Source: Rhodoblastus sp963736175 (GTDB lineage: Bacteria; Pseudomonadota; Alphaproteobacteria; Rhizobiales; Beijerinckiaceae). From it: a stretch of 64,000 bases of DNA. The stretch lies in contig CAVTNU010000014.1 in assembly GCA_963736175.1 (NCBI GenBank), positions 1 through 64,000 on the forward strand, in the 5' to 3' direction. Positions 52,594 through 61,516 of the stretch are shown here, one piece after another. The position numbers were made by a program, and so were the translations under genes. The notes under the pieces were generated by a model. The model was not told where the DNA came from. It saw nothing but the letters and a program-made list of their open reading frames with translations, and searched no databases. The stretch's first letter is position 1. Each line of letters begins with the position of its first letter.

Positions 52594-53253
52594 CTATTCC
52601 TTCAGCAAGGCATCGACGAAATCGGCGATTCCGGTCTGCACACGCGGACGGCGCAAACGCTCGGAACGCAGGATCGCCAGCAGGTCGTCGAATGTGCGCT
52701 GGATGTCGTCGTTGACAAGCACGTAATCATATTCATTCCAGCGCTGGATCTCGACGCGGGCGTTTTCGAGCCTCTTGGCGATGGTTTCGGCGCTGTCCTC
52801 GGCGCGCCGTTCGAGCCGCGCCCGCAATTCGCGCATCGACGGCGGCAGGATGAAGATGGTGACGACGTCGTTTTGCGCCTTCTGCCGGACCTGACGCGTG
52901 CCCTGGTAATCAATGTCGAACAATATGTCGCGGCCCTGCGCCAGAATAGTTTCGACGCGATCACGCGGCGTTCCATAGCAATTGCTGTGCACTTCGGCGA
53001 ATTCGAGATAGTCGTCGCCATCGCGTTTGCGCTCGAATTCGGCTCGCTCGATAAAATGATAATGGACGCCGTCCGCCTCGCTGCTGCGGCGCGGTCTCGT
53101 CGTATCGGAGATCGACAGCGTCAGATCAAGATCCTGACGTTGCAGCAACATCCGCGTCAGCGTCGTCTTTCCCGCGCCCGAGGGCGAGGACAAGATCAGC
53201 ATGAGGCCCCGGCGTCCCGTGGAGTTATGCTGCTTTTCACGTATTGAGGGCAT
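52594..53253 (-). CDS. gmk: Guanylate kinase
   Basis: A 219-residue GMP kinase. P-loop LSSPSGAGKTTLTRML, GMP-binding SISDTTRPRRSSEADGVHYHF, and DIDYQGTRQVRQK are visible. It lies 3 bp downstream of yicC on the same strand, a pairing seen in Hyphomicrobiales and enterics. Confidence 0.96.
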   Translation of the reverse strand: MPSIREKQHNSTGRRGLMLILSSPSGAGKTTLTRMLLQRQDLDLTLSISDTTRPRRSSEADGVHYHFIERAEFERKRDGDDYLEFAEVHSNCYGTPRDRVETILAQGRDILFDIDYQGTRQVRQKAQNDVVTIFILPPSMRELRARLERRAEDSAETIAKRLENARVEIQRWNEYDYVLVNDDIQRTFDDLLAILRSERLRRPRVQTGIADFVDALLKE

Positions 53254-53256
53254 GTC

Positions 53257-54144
53257 CTACTCGATGTTTTGCGCTTGTTCGCGGAATTGTTCGATTTCGA
53301 CCTTCAGTTCGAGGCCAATGGCCGTCAGCGCCGAATCATTGGATTTCGCGCACAGCGTATTGGATTCGCGTCCCAGCTCCTGCGCCAGAAAATCGAGCTT
53401 GCGCCCGATCGGACCGCCCTCCGACAGCAATTTACGGGCGGCGGCGACATGGGCGAACAATCGATCGAGTTCTTCGCGTATGTCAGCCTTGGCGGCGAGG
53501 AGCGCCGCCTCCTGATGCAGGCGCGCCTCGTCGAACCGGCCGATTTCGAGAATTTGCGCGACCGCTTGCGCCAGTTTCGCCTTGATCGCCGGCGGCTGGC
53601 GCGCCGGACAAGCGTCGGCCTGTCCGCTCAACGCCTCGATGCGGTCGAGCTTTTGCGTCATGATCGCCGAAAGCGCCGCACCCTCTTGCTCGCGCATCGT
53701 CGCGAGACCGTCGACGGCGCGCTCAAGCCCGTCCAGCATGGCGGCCTGCGCGACGGCAAGCGTCGCTTCGTCTTCTTCCGCCTCGCCAACATCGATCACG
53801 CCGCGCACGCCGACCAGGGCGTCGAGCGAAACCGGCGGCAGACCGGTTTCCTGCGAGATCGCATGCAAAGCGGCGATCAGGTTGAGCAATACGGAGCGAT
53901 TGAGGCGCGGCTCCGCCGTCGAAACCTCGCGCGTCGCCGTCAAATTGGCGTAACAGGCGCCGCGCGTCAGCCGCTTGCCAAGAAGCTCGCGCGATTTGGC
54001 TTCGACGCCCTCAAGGCCCGGCGGCAGGCGCAGGCGCAGATCGAGTCCCTTGGAATTGACGGTCTTGATTTCCCAGGCCCAGCGGTAGGGCGTCGCGAAA
54101 CCGGACGTCCGGGCGAATCCGGTCATGCTGCAAAGTTTTTTCAT
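53257..54144 (-). CDS. yicC: YicC family endoribonuclease
   Basis: A 295-residue protein beginning with SMTGFARTSG and WEIKTVNSKGLDLRLRLP and ending VKIEIEQFREQAQNIE-like: the two YicC domains (N-terminal and DUF1732). E. coli YicC is an endoribonuclease acting on a small RNA, the best guess for function. Between mltG and gmk on one strand. Confidence 0.93.
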   Translation of the reverse strand: MKKLCSMTGFARTSGFATPYRWAWEIKTVNSKGLDLRLRLPPGLEGVEAKSRELLGKRLTRGACYANLTATREVSTAEPRLNRSVLLNLIAALHAISQETGLPPVSLDALVGVRGVIDVGEAEEDEATLAVAQAAMLDGLERAVDGLATMREQEGAALSAIMTQKLDRIEALSGQADACPARQPPAIKAKLAQAVAQILEIGRFDEARLHQEAALLAAKADIREELDRLFAHVAAARKLLSEGGPIGRKLDFLAQELGRESNTLCAKSNDSALTAIGLELKVEIEQFREQAQNIE

Positions 54145-54159
54145 GCGTGCGCCCTGCGA

Positions 54160-55986
54160 TCATTTCGATCCGATGTTTTGCGGGACATTCTTCGCCGAGT
54201 TGAGATCCCAGCTCTTGTCCTTGAGCGGATCGAGCGCAGTGCCTTCGGAAGCGTCGAGAATACGCGGGCGTCCGTTCGCCGCCGGTTGCGTGTACGCCAT
54301 CGCCGCGCCGTTTGCGTCGGCGGGATCGTTTTGACCAGCCTCGTCCATGGCGGCGAGCCGCCCGCCCTCAGCGCCCTCGCCTGCGCCGTAACGGGCGGCC
54401 CTGGCGCGCATGTCGGCTTGCAGCTTGGATGGAACCGGATAGCTCGCGGCGAAGCCCTGCGGGCTATCCTCGCCGACGGGGCCGTCGAGGTCGGCCTCGG
54501 CGCGTGTCGCGGGGGTGATTTGCGCCTCTTCGAATTCGGCGATCCTCGGCATGTCCCCGCCAAAATTCGGCGGCAGATCCGCAAAATTGCGCGGCGTCGG
54601 CGCGGCGGCGCCCGGCATGACAGGCGACAAGCGGGCTATCGTTTCAGCGTTCGGCTTGACCGACAAGCGAATATCGGCCGCTCCCGCCCGAGCAGAAAAC
54701 TCCTCGATCGATTGAAGGTTGGCGAATAACTGCGGCAATTCGCTATGCTTGTCCTTGCCCGGCGTCGGCGGGGCTTCGGGCGTATCCGGCTCTTCCAGCT
54801 TGTCTTTGGCGTCGTGCTCGATCTGGCGCCAACGCGTCACGTTGCGATTATGCTGTTCAAGCGAGTCGGCGAAGACATGGCCGCCGGTTCCGTCCGCCAC
54901 GAAATACAACTCCTGCGTGCGCGAGGGATTGGCGACGGCTTCAAGCGCGGCGCGGCCGGGATTGTCGATCGGTCCAGGCGGCAGCCCGTCGATCGCGTAG
55001 GTATTGTATGGAGTTGGCTTGTCGATCTCCGATCGCATGATTGGACGGCCCAGCGTTCCTTTGCCGCCGACCAAACCATAGACGATGGTCGGGTCGGACT
55101 GCAGGCGCATGTGCTTGCGCAGGCGATTGATGAAAACGCCGGCAATGCGCGGCCTTTCATCGGCCTTGCCGGTCTCTTTTTCGACGATCGAGGCCAAGGT
55201 CGTCAGCTCATAGGGCGAGCGAAGGGGAAGATCGGGCGCGCGACGTTTCCAGATTTCATCTAGCAGCTGTTTTTGCCGCCGCGCCATGATCTGCAAGATT
55301 TGATCGCGGCTGGAGCCGCGCTGGAATTTATACGTCTCTGGCAGCAAAAAGCCTTCTTTGGGCGTCTCGATCACATCGCCGACCAGCACTTCGTTTTCGC
55401 GCAAACGCTCGACGATCTGCTCGCTGGTCAGGCCTTCGGGAATCGTCACGGCGTGCAGGATCGAGCGTCCCTGCACCAAGATGTCGATCACTTCGCGCAA
55501 TGCGACGTTCTGTTTGAACAAATATTCGCCGGCCTTGAGCTTGGAGCGCGCTTGTTCGGCGAAAAGGGCGAGATTGAGCGTGATCGGACTGTCGATCACG
55601 CCCTCGGCCTGCAATTTTTCGATAATATCGGGAACGTCCGAACCTTGGGCGATCAGCACGACCTTTTCGGCGGCCAACGGCCCCGGATCGTGCAGACGAT
55701 GCACGGCGTAGACAGCGCCGAAAGCCAAGACGCCGCCAAGAACCAGCAAGAAAGTCAGGAAGCCGGAGATCGCGTCGAGACGCGGCCGCTTTTTGCGTTC
55801 CGGCGGCGGCGGCGCCGCTTCCGGCTGCAAAGCCTCGCGCGGACTTAGCGCGCCGCGCAACGCCAAAAACCGGCCGCCCGCCGAAACAGGTTTTTTCGCC
55901 ATGCGCGCCGCCGCCGCGCCGTCCGCCGCAGCTCGAGGCGCGAGCCCGGCGGACTGGTTCTCGGGTTTTGGGCTTTCTTCTGCCAT
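54160..55986 (-). CDS. mltG: Endolytic murein transglycosylase MltG with a long C-terminal extension
   Basis: Cleaves nascent glycan strands at the inner membrane. It is 608 residues. It has a cytoplasmic Pro/Arg-rich tail (1-72), a membrane helix (about 73-96), a LysM-like region (105-175) and the YceG/MltG catalytic domain with LASIVEKETGKADERPRIAG (catalytic Glu in 269-271) up to about residue 395. The last 210 residues are an Ala/Pro/Glu-rich extension with no catalytic motif, much longer than usual. It sits between yicC and fabF on the same strand. Confidence 0.92.
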   Translation of the reverse strand: MAEESPKPENQSAGLAPRAAADGAAAARMAKKPVSAGGRFLALRGALSPREALQPEAAPPPPERKKRPRLDAISGFLTFLLVLGGVLAFGAVYAVHRLHDPGPLAAEKVVLIAQGSDVPDIIEKLQAEGVIDSPITLNLALFAEQARSKLKAGEYLFKQNVALREVIDILVQGRSILHAVTIPEGLTSEQIVERLRENEVLVGDVIETPKEGFLLPETYKFQRGSSRDQILQIMARRQKQLLDEIWKRRAPDLPLRSPYELTTLASIVEKETGKADERPRIAGVFINRLRKHMRLQSDPTIVYGLVGGKGTLGRPIMRSEIDKPTPYNTYAIDGLPPGPIDNPGRAALEAVANPSRTQELYFVADGTGGHVFADSLEQHNRNVTRWRQIEHDAKDKLEEPDTPEAPPTPGKDKHSELPQLFANLQSIEEFSARAGAADIRLSVKPNAETIARLSPVMPGAAAPTPRNFADLPPNFGGDMPRIAEFEEAQITPATRAEADLDGPVGEDSPQGFAASYPVPSKLQADMRARAARYGAGEGAEGGRLAAMDEAGQNDPADANGAAMAYTQPAANGRPRILDASEGTALDPLKDKSWDLNSAKNVPQNIGSK

Positions 55987-56252
55987 AGCGACGGCAAACC
56001 TCTATTGTTTGGCCCGATCAGGAGCAGAATCGAGACGCGCCGAGGCGGGGGTGTCAAATTCGACGCGCTTTGTGGCGAATTCGAGATTGATCGCGCGAGA
56101 TCAGTCTCAGCCTTGCGCCTGAAGCCTGGCGTCGCCGCAGCGTTTTCCGGTCCCTCTCGTTCGCGCCGGAATGCGGTTCTTTTATCCGTTAAACCGTACA
56201 TTCCGATTCGAAAAACCTACCTGCCTTTCGAAAATAGGCTGTTGCGGCAAAT

Positions 56253-57518
56253 TCACGCGCCTTCGACGTAGCGACGCAATACGAGCGAGGCGTTGGTGCC
56301 GCCGAACCCGAAAGAATTGGACAGAACGTGATCGATCTTGCGCTTGCGCGGCTTGTGCGGAACGAGGTCGATCGCCGTTTCAACCGACGGATTGTCGAGG
56401 TTGAGCGTGGCCGGGGCGATCTGATCGCGGATAGCCAGAACCGAAAAGATCGCCTCGATCGCGCCGGCGGCGCCAAGCAGATGGCCGACCGAGGACTTCG
56501 TCGAAGACATCGAAATGCCGCTCGCCGCGTCGCCGACGAGGCGCTCGACGGCCCCCAATTCGATGCCGTCCGCCATCGTCGACGTGCCGTGCGCGTTGAC
56601 GTAATCGATGTCGGCGGGGGTAAGCCCCGCCCGTTTCAGCGCCGCGCTCATGCAGCGGAACGCGCCGTCGCCGTCTTCAGCCGGCGCGGTGATGTGATAC
56701 GCGTCGCCGGACATGCCGTAGCCGATCACCTCGGCATAGATTTTCGCGCCGCGCGCCCTGGCGTGCTCAAGCTCCTCAAGGACGACGACGCCAGCGCCCT
56801 CGCCCATGACGAACCCGTCGCGATCACGGTCATAGGGACGCGAGGCGGCCTTGGGGTTGTCGTTGAATGCGGTCGCCAAAGCCTTGCAGGCGCAAAAGCC
56901 GGCGATGCCGATGCGGTTGACCGCCGATTCGGCGCCGCCCGCCACCATCACTTCGGCGTCGCCCAGGGCGATCAGCCGCGCCGCATCGCCAATGGCGTGC
57001 GAACCAGTGGAACAGGCGGTGACGACCGAATGATTTGGCCCTTTGAGTCCATGTTGGATCGAAACGTGGCCGCTGATCAGATTGATGAGGCGTCCGGGAA
57101 CGAAAAAGGGCGAAACGCGCCTCGGGCCTTTCTCATGCAAGACGAGCGAAGTCTCGTAAATGCCGCCAAGACCGCCGATTCCCGAACCGATCAAAACGCC
57201 CGAATAATTCTGTTGTTCGCGCGTTTTGGGGGCCCAACCGGCGTCGGCGAGCGCCTGCGTCGCTGCAGCGACGCCATAGATAATGAAATCATCGACCTTG
57301 CGCTGTTCCTTCGGCTCCATCCAATCGTCAGGATTGAAATCGCCGTCGCCGCTCCCGCGCGGAACCTGCATGGCGATCTGGCACGCGAGATCGGAGATCT
57401 CAAATCCTTCGATCCGCCGCGCTCCGCTCCGTCCGTCAAGCAGACGGGCCCAAGTCGTCTCGACCCCGCTCCCAAGCGGAGAAACAGCGCCAAGACCCGT
57501 AACGACCACCCTTCTCAT
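56253..57518 (-). CDS. fabF: Beta-ketoacyl-ACP synthase II
   Basis: A 421-residue elongating condensing enzyme. Catalytic triad visible: Cys169 in VVTACSTGSH, His310 in VNAHGTSTMADG, His346 in SSVGHLLGA. The start at 57518 (RRVVVTGLGAVSPLGSG) is chosen over an upstream frame with no family sequence. It lies next to acpP, the standard acpP-fabF pair. Confidence 0.97.
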   Translation of the reverse strand: MRRVVVTGLGAVSPLGSGVETTWARLLDGRSGARRIEGFEISDLACQIAMQVPRGSGDGDFNPDDWMEPKEQRKVDDFIIYGVAAATQALADAGWAPKTREQQNYSGVLIGSGIGGLGGIYETSLVLHEKGPRRVSPFFVPGRLINLISGHVSIQHGLKGPNHSVVTACSTGSHAIGDAARLIALGDAEVMVAGGAESAVNRIGIAGFCACKALATAFNDNPKAASRPYDRDRDGFVMGEGAGVVVLEELEHARARGAKIYAEVIGYGMSGDAYHITAPAEDGDGAFRCMSAALKRAGLTPADIDYVNAHGTSTMADGIELGAVERLVGDAASGISMSSTKSSVGHLLGAAGAIEAIFSVLAIRDQIAPATLNLDNPSVETAIDLVPHKPRKRKIDHVLSNSFGFGGTNASLVLRRYVEGA

Positions 57519-57657
57519 CGCAGCTCTCGACCTATGCGTTTGATGCGAAATTTTTTGCATTTCGCTTGGAGAAAACGAGCGTGATTGCATTCGGATCGCG
57601 GTTGGGGCGCGCAAGTGGCCCCGACGCGTCGGCATTCCCCGTCTCTGTCAGGGGCCG

Positions 57658-57697
57658 AAAAAAGCAGCGCGCGGCTCGGCGGAGCCGGTCGCGCGCG
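57658..57697 (-). terminator. Rho-independent terminator of acpP
   Basis: CGGCTC (57673-57678) pairs with GAGCCG (57683-57688), extended by GCGCG (57668-57672) with CGCGC (57691-57695) around a 2-nt bulge. On the minus strand it is followed by seven T residues (57664 to 57658). Placed 45 bp after the acpP stop and upstream of fabF, it would limit read-through from the very highly expressed acpP. Confidence 0.82.
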
Positions 57698-57741
57698 CAA
57701 ACTTCCGAAAAACCTGGAAATTCCGCCTTGACGGCCGAGGC

Positions 57742-57987
57742 TCAGGCCTGCTGAGAAGTCGCCTTCTCGAGAAACTTCACCGCGTCGCCAACCGTCACGA
57801 TGGTTTCGGCGGCGTCATCGGGAATCTCAACACCAAACTCTTCTTCGAACGCCATCACCAGCTCGACCGTGTCGAGCGAGTCGGCGCCTAAATCGTCGAT
57901 GAAATTGGCGCTATCGACGACCTTATCGGCGTCAACGCCGAGATGTTCGACCACAATCTTCTTCACGCGCTCGGCGACATCGCTCAT
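57742..57987 (-). CDS. acpP: Acyl carrier protein
   Basis: An 81-residue carrier of fatty acyl chains. The phosphopantetheine attachment motif GADSLDTVE has Ser37 as the modified serine. Highly acidic, matching ACP. Between fabG and fabF. Confidence 0.97.
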   Translation of the reverse strand: MSDVAERVKKIVVEHLGVDADKVVDSANFIDDLGADSLDTVELVMAFEEEFGVEIPDDAAETIVTVGDAVKFLEKATSQQA

Positions 57988-58217
57988 ATCTACTATCCCT
58001 GTCTAACGTTGACGCTTCGCGTCACTCGAAAATTGACGCGCTAAAGGCCGCGCGCGCCTGTTTGCCCGGTCTTCGCGCAAGACCCCGAGCGGCGCTGGCC
58101 GCGCCTGCTTTCCGGCCCGCCTTCGGCGAGCCAGCGGCTTGCTAACACACTTCCGCCACGATTGCGAGGCCCAACCGAGGGTATGTAGCAACCCTTTAAA
58201 CCAATCGGCAAAAGCTT

Positions 58218-58955
58218 TCAAATCATCGCCATTCCGCCGTTGATATGCAGCGTCTGGCCGGTCACGTACGCGGCTTCGACGCTCGCCAAATATACGACGC
58301 CCGCGCCGATGTCGGCGCCGACGCCGAGCCGGCCGGCCGGCACGGAGGTCAGAATCGATTCTTTCTGCTTGTCGTTCAGCGCATCCGTCATCGGACTTTG
58401 AATGAAGCCGGGCGCGATGCAATTGACCGTGATGTTGCGCGAAGCGACCTCGGCCGCCAGCGACTTGCTCATGCCGATCAATCCGGCCTTCGAGGCGGCG
58501 TAATTGCCCTGGCCCGGATTGCCGGTGACGCCGACCACGGAGGTGATGGCGATGATGCGTCCGTAGCGGCGCTTCATCATGCCTTTCAGCGCGGCGCGCG
58601 ACAGGCGGAAAGCCGACGACAGGTTGATGGCCAGAACCGTATCCCAATCCTCGTCCTTCATCCGCAGGAACAAGCCGTCGCGCGTCACGCCGGCGTTGTT
58701 GACGAGGATGTCGAGCGAGCCCAGCGCCGCTTCGGCCGCCGGAACAAGGGCCTCAACCGCGCTTTTGTCGGAAAGATCGCAAGGCAGGACATAGGCGCGG
58801 TCGCCCAGTTCGCCGGCCAGTCGCTCAAGCGCTTCGCGCCGTGTGCCTGATAGCGCGACGCGAGCGCCTTGCCCATGCAGAGCCTTGGCGATCGCCGAAC
58901 CCAAACCGCCGCTCGCGCCGGTCACCAGCGCCGTTTTTCCCGTCAGATCGAACAT
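58218..58955 (-). CDS. fabG: 3-oxoacyl-ACP reductase
   Basis: A 245-residue NADPH-dependent SDR reductase of fatty acid elongation. TGASGGLGSAIA (12-23) binds the cofactor; the catalytic residues are Ser139 in ITSVVG and Tyr152-Lys156 in NYAASKAG. The start at 58955 has AAGGGGG upstream. It lies between fabD and acpP on the same strand. Confidence 0.97.
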   Translation of the reverse strand: MFDLTGKTALVTGASGGLGSAIAKALHGQGARVALSGTRREALERLAGELGDRAYVLPCDLSDKSAVEALVPAAEAALGSLDILVNNAGVTRDGLFLRMKDEDWDTVLAINLSSAFRLSRAALKGMMKRRYGRIIAITSVVGVTGNPGQGNYAASKAGLIGMSKSLAAEVASRNITVNCIAPGFIQSPMTDALNDKQKESILTSVPAGRLGVGADIGAGVVYLASVEAAYVTGQTLHINGGMAMI

Positions 58956-58965
58956 AAAATCCCCC

Positions 58966-59914
58966 TTACACAAAGGCCTTATAAGCCTCGACGTCGTCTG
59001 GCGCGCCGACGGACATAGCGCTTGCGCCTTCCGCCGTGCGCTTGACGAGTCCCGGCGAGAACCTTGCCCGCGCCCACTTCGACGAACCGATCGACGCCGT
59101 TGGCGTGCATGAAGGCCATCGATTGACGCCATTGCACAGAACCGCAAACCTGCTCGACCAGCAGGGCCCGGATCTTGTCGGGATCAACGACGGGCTGGGC
59201 GGTGACATTGGCGACCAGCGGCGCGAGCGGCGCAACGATTTTCACATCCGCGAGCGCCTGGGCCATCGCTTCGGCGGCGGGGGCCATCAACGCGCAATGG
59301 AAGGGCGCCGACACGGGCAGCAACATGGCGCGTTTAACGCCGCGCGCCTTGGCGATTTCGATAGCCTTGTCGACAGCGTCCTTGGCGCCCGACACGACGA
59401 TCTGGCCGCCGCCATTGTCATTGGCCAATTGGCAGACGCCGCCGCTGTCCCGCGCGGCTTCCGCGGCGATTTCGGCGGCGGCCTGCGGCTCCGCGCCGAG
59501 AAGGGCGGCCATCGCCCCCTGTCCGACCGGAACCGCCCTCTGCATGGCCTGCCCGCGCAAGCGCAACAGACGCGCCGCGTCGGCCACCGAAAAAGCGCGC
59601 GCGGCGGCGAGCGCCGAATATTCGCCGAGCGAATGGCCGGCGATGAATTTGGCGTCGCACGCCAGATCGAGGCCCGTTTCGACTTCGAGCGCGCGCAACG
59701 CGGCAAGGCTGACCGCCATCAGCGCCGGCTGGGCGTTGGCGGTCAACGTGAGTTCGGCCGGATCGCCCTCAAAGGTCAGGGTCGATAATTTTTGCCCGAG
59801 CGCTTCGTCGATTTCCTCGAAAATGGAGCGCGAGGCGGCGAAGGCGTCATACAGCGCCTTGCCCATGCCAATCGCCTGCGAACCCTGGCCGGGGAAAATA
59901 AAAGCGGTCGCCAC
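58966..59914 (-). CDS. fabD: Malonyl-CoA--ACP transacylase, broken by a 1-bp frameshift near the C-terminus
   Basis: Moves malonyl from CoA to ACP, first committed step of fatty-acid synthesis. The start is GTG at 59914 with GGGAG upstream, giving ATAFIFPGQGSQAIGMG. Ser95 in AGHSLGEYSAL is the nucleophile and SAPFHCALM carries the active-site His. The frame ends wrongly after VEVGAGKVLAG; the normal C-terminus (GLVKRTAEGASAMSVGAPDD) is in the next frame to 58966. One extra G in the run at 59051-59053 explains it. Repaired length is about 315 residues. Confidence 0.9.
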
Positions 59915-60052
59915 ATACGTCTCCCAATGGACAACGGATTTTTTACAAGATTTGAGCGCGCCAGCCATTGGCGCCCACGCTCATGCATGTCAAGGGAAGA
60001 CGTTGGCGTCATTCATTTGGCGGGAATGCGGACCTATCGAACGATATAGGCG

Positions 60053-60469
60053 ATGACAGACGAAATCCCCGGAAAATCCTGCGGGACTTGCGCCGCCTGC
60101 TGCAAGTTTCTCGAAATCGACCATTTTGAAAAAAAAGCCGGCGACTGGTGCGCGAAATGCACGAAAACGGGCTGTTCGATCTATAAGAAGCGCCCGGAGG
60201 TCTGCCAGGACTTCATGTGCCTATGGAAGAGCGAACGAACGCTTTCGTTGCAATTGCGCCCGGACAAGATCGGCACGATCCTGATGGAGGACCCCGACGG
60301 CGAAGAATACCGCGCCGTCTGCGATCCGGCCAAACCCATGGCCTGGCGTCATCCGTTGGTGTTCGCGCATCTGCTCGCCATGGCCAAAGCCGGGCGCGTC
60401 GTTGTCGCCAAGGCCGGCCTGACGAGTTGGCGCATTTACGAAACCGGCGAATGGGGCCCATGGGTCTGA
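60053..60469 (+). CDS. YkgJ family cysteine-cluster protein
   Basis: A 138-residue protein with a cysteine cluster: CGTCAACCKFLEI, then WCAKCTKTGCSIYKKRPEVC and QDFMCLW. This is the CxxCxxxCC pattern of the YkgJ/zinc-or-iron-chelating family. Function unknown. It stands alone between fabD (minus) and the rpsF operon. Confidence 0.82.
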   Translation: MTDEIPGKSCGTCAACCKFLEIDHFEKKAGDWCAKCTKTGCSIYKKRPEVCQDFMCLWKSERTLSLQLRPDKIGTILMEDPDGEEYRAVCDPAKPMAWRHPLVFAHLLAMAKAGRVVVAKAGLTSWRIYETGEWGPWV

Positions 60470-60503
60470 CGGCGAACTGCATAACAATCCCCACGTTTTT
60501 TCC

Positions 60504-60531
60504 TTGCCCTTGAAGAAAAATCGCGTATAGA
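60504..60531 (+). promoter_or_regulatory. Candidate promoter of the rpsF operon
   Basis: TTGCCC at 60504-60509 and TATAGA at 60526-60531 are separated by 16 nt, a good sigma-70-type pair. They are located about 165 bp upstream of the rpsF start. The leader between them and rpsF could carry S6:S18 regulation. Confidence 0.5.
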
Positions 60532-60696
60532 ACGCGCTTCGCTGTTCGGCCGGGGGCTGAACGGAAGGTCCATTTTATGGATAGGGCTTGCCCGTCTTCC
60601 CGTGTTCCCGCCTTCGAAATGTTTCCGTCGAGCCTTTCTCCGGGCTCGAAGGGCTCCGCGCCGAACCAGCCGAAACATGAGAGAAAGGCAAGCCAA

Positions 60697-61131
60697 ATGG
60701 CTCTTTACGAGCATATTTTCCTGGCGCGTCAGGACATTTCCGCCCAGGCGGCGGAAGCTCTGACCGAACAGTTCAAAACCGTCGTCGCCGGTCTTGGCGG
60801 CTCCGTAGGGAAAGTCGAGTATTGGGGCGTCAAGTCCCTCGCCTACAAGATCAAAAAGAACCGCAAAGCGCATTTCACGCTGATCAACGTCGACGCGCCC
60901 CCGGCCGCGCTCGCCGAGGCCGAGCGCCAATGGTCGATCAACGAAGACGTGCTGCGTTTCTTGACGATCCGCGTCGAAGCGCTGGAAGACGGCCCGTCCG
61001 CCATGCTGCGCAAGCGCGACGACGATGACCGTGGCGATCGTGGCGATCGCGGCGACCGGGGCGAGCGTCGCCCGCCGCGCGGTCCGCGCGGTCCGCGTCG
61101 TGATGAATCCATGGATGGAGGCCAGTTCTGA
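60697..61131 (+). CDS. rpsF: 30S ribosomal protein S6
   Basis: A 144-residue S6. The conserved core starts ALYEHIFLARQDISAQAAEAL; the start at 60697 is the first Met giving it. A long open frame upstream lacks family sequence. C-terminal extension of Asp/Arg/Gly repeats (61024-61090) plus a GPRGPRR segment is typical of alphaproteobacterial S6. Overlaps rpsR start by one base. Confidence 0.95.
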   Translation: MALYEHIFLARQDISAQAAEALTEQFKTVVAGLGGSVGKVEYWGVKSLAYKIKKNRKAHFTLINVDAPPAALAEAERQWSINEDVLRFLTIRVEALEDGPSAMLRKRDDDDRGDRGDRGDRGERRPPRGPRGPRRDESMDGGQF

Positions 61132-61370
61132 TGACGACTTCTCCCGTTCGCCGGCCCTTCTTCCGTCGCCGCAAGACCTGCCCGTTCTCCGGTCCGAATG
61201 CGCCGAAGATCGACTACAAGGACACGCGCCTGCTCTCGCGCTACATTTCCGAGCGCGGCAAGATCGTTCCTTCGCGCATCACCGCCGTTTCGGCGAAGAA
61301 GCAGCGCGAACTTGCTCAGGCCATCAAGCGCGCGCGCTTTTTGGGTCTGCTGCCCTATCTGATCGCTTGA
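61131..61370 (+). CDS. rpsR: 30S ribosomal protein S18
   Basis: A 79-residue S18, partner of S6. It opens RPFFRRRKTCPFSGPNAPKI and ends with LAQAIKRARFLGLLPYLIA, matching the family. ATG overlaps the last base of the rpsF stop (TGATG), showing translational coupling. Confidence 0.97.
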   Translation: MTTSPVRRPFFRRRKTCPFSGPNAPKIDYKDTRLLSRYISERGKIVPSRITAVSAKKQRELAQAIKRARFLGLLPYLIA

Positions 61371-61384
61371 TCTCGACGGACAAC

Positions 61385-61414
61385 GCCGGCGCGACGCGTC
61401 CACGTCGCGCCGGC
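61385..61414 (+). terminator. Hairpin between rpsR and the DUF2232 gene
   Basis: GCCGGCGCGACG (61385-61396) pairs perfectly with CGTCGCGCCGGC (61403-61414), a 12-bp stem with 6-nt loop, followed by TTCTTG. Likely a partial terminator that reduces DUF2232/rplI relative to rpsF/rpsR. A second hairpin, AGCCCGCC/GGCGGGCT, is at 61440-61465. Confidence 0.6.
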
Positions 61415-61516
61415 TTCTTGAATGCAATCATCGCATAAAAGCCCGCCGGAATGGTTTGGCGGGCTGGCTGGAGCGGAGTTGCCGCCCCTAACCGCGACAC
61501 GCGGGACAGCTCGATC

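Noticed and set aside
53269..54729. 486-residue open frame antisense to yicC/mltG
   Set aside because: Antisense shadow; the minus strand carries recognisable YicC and MltG.
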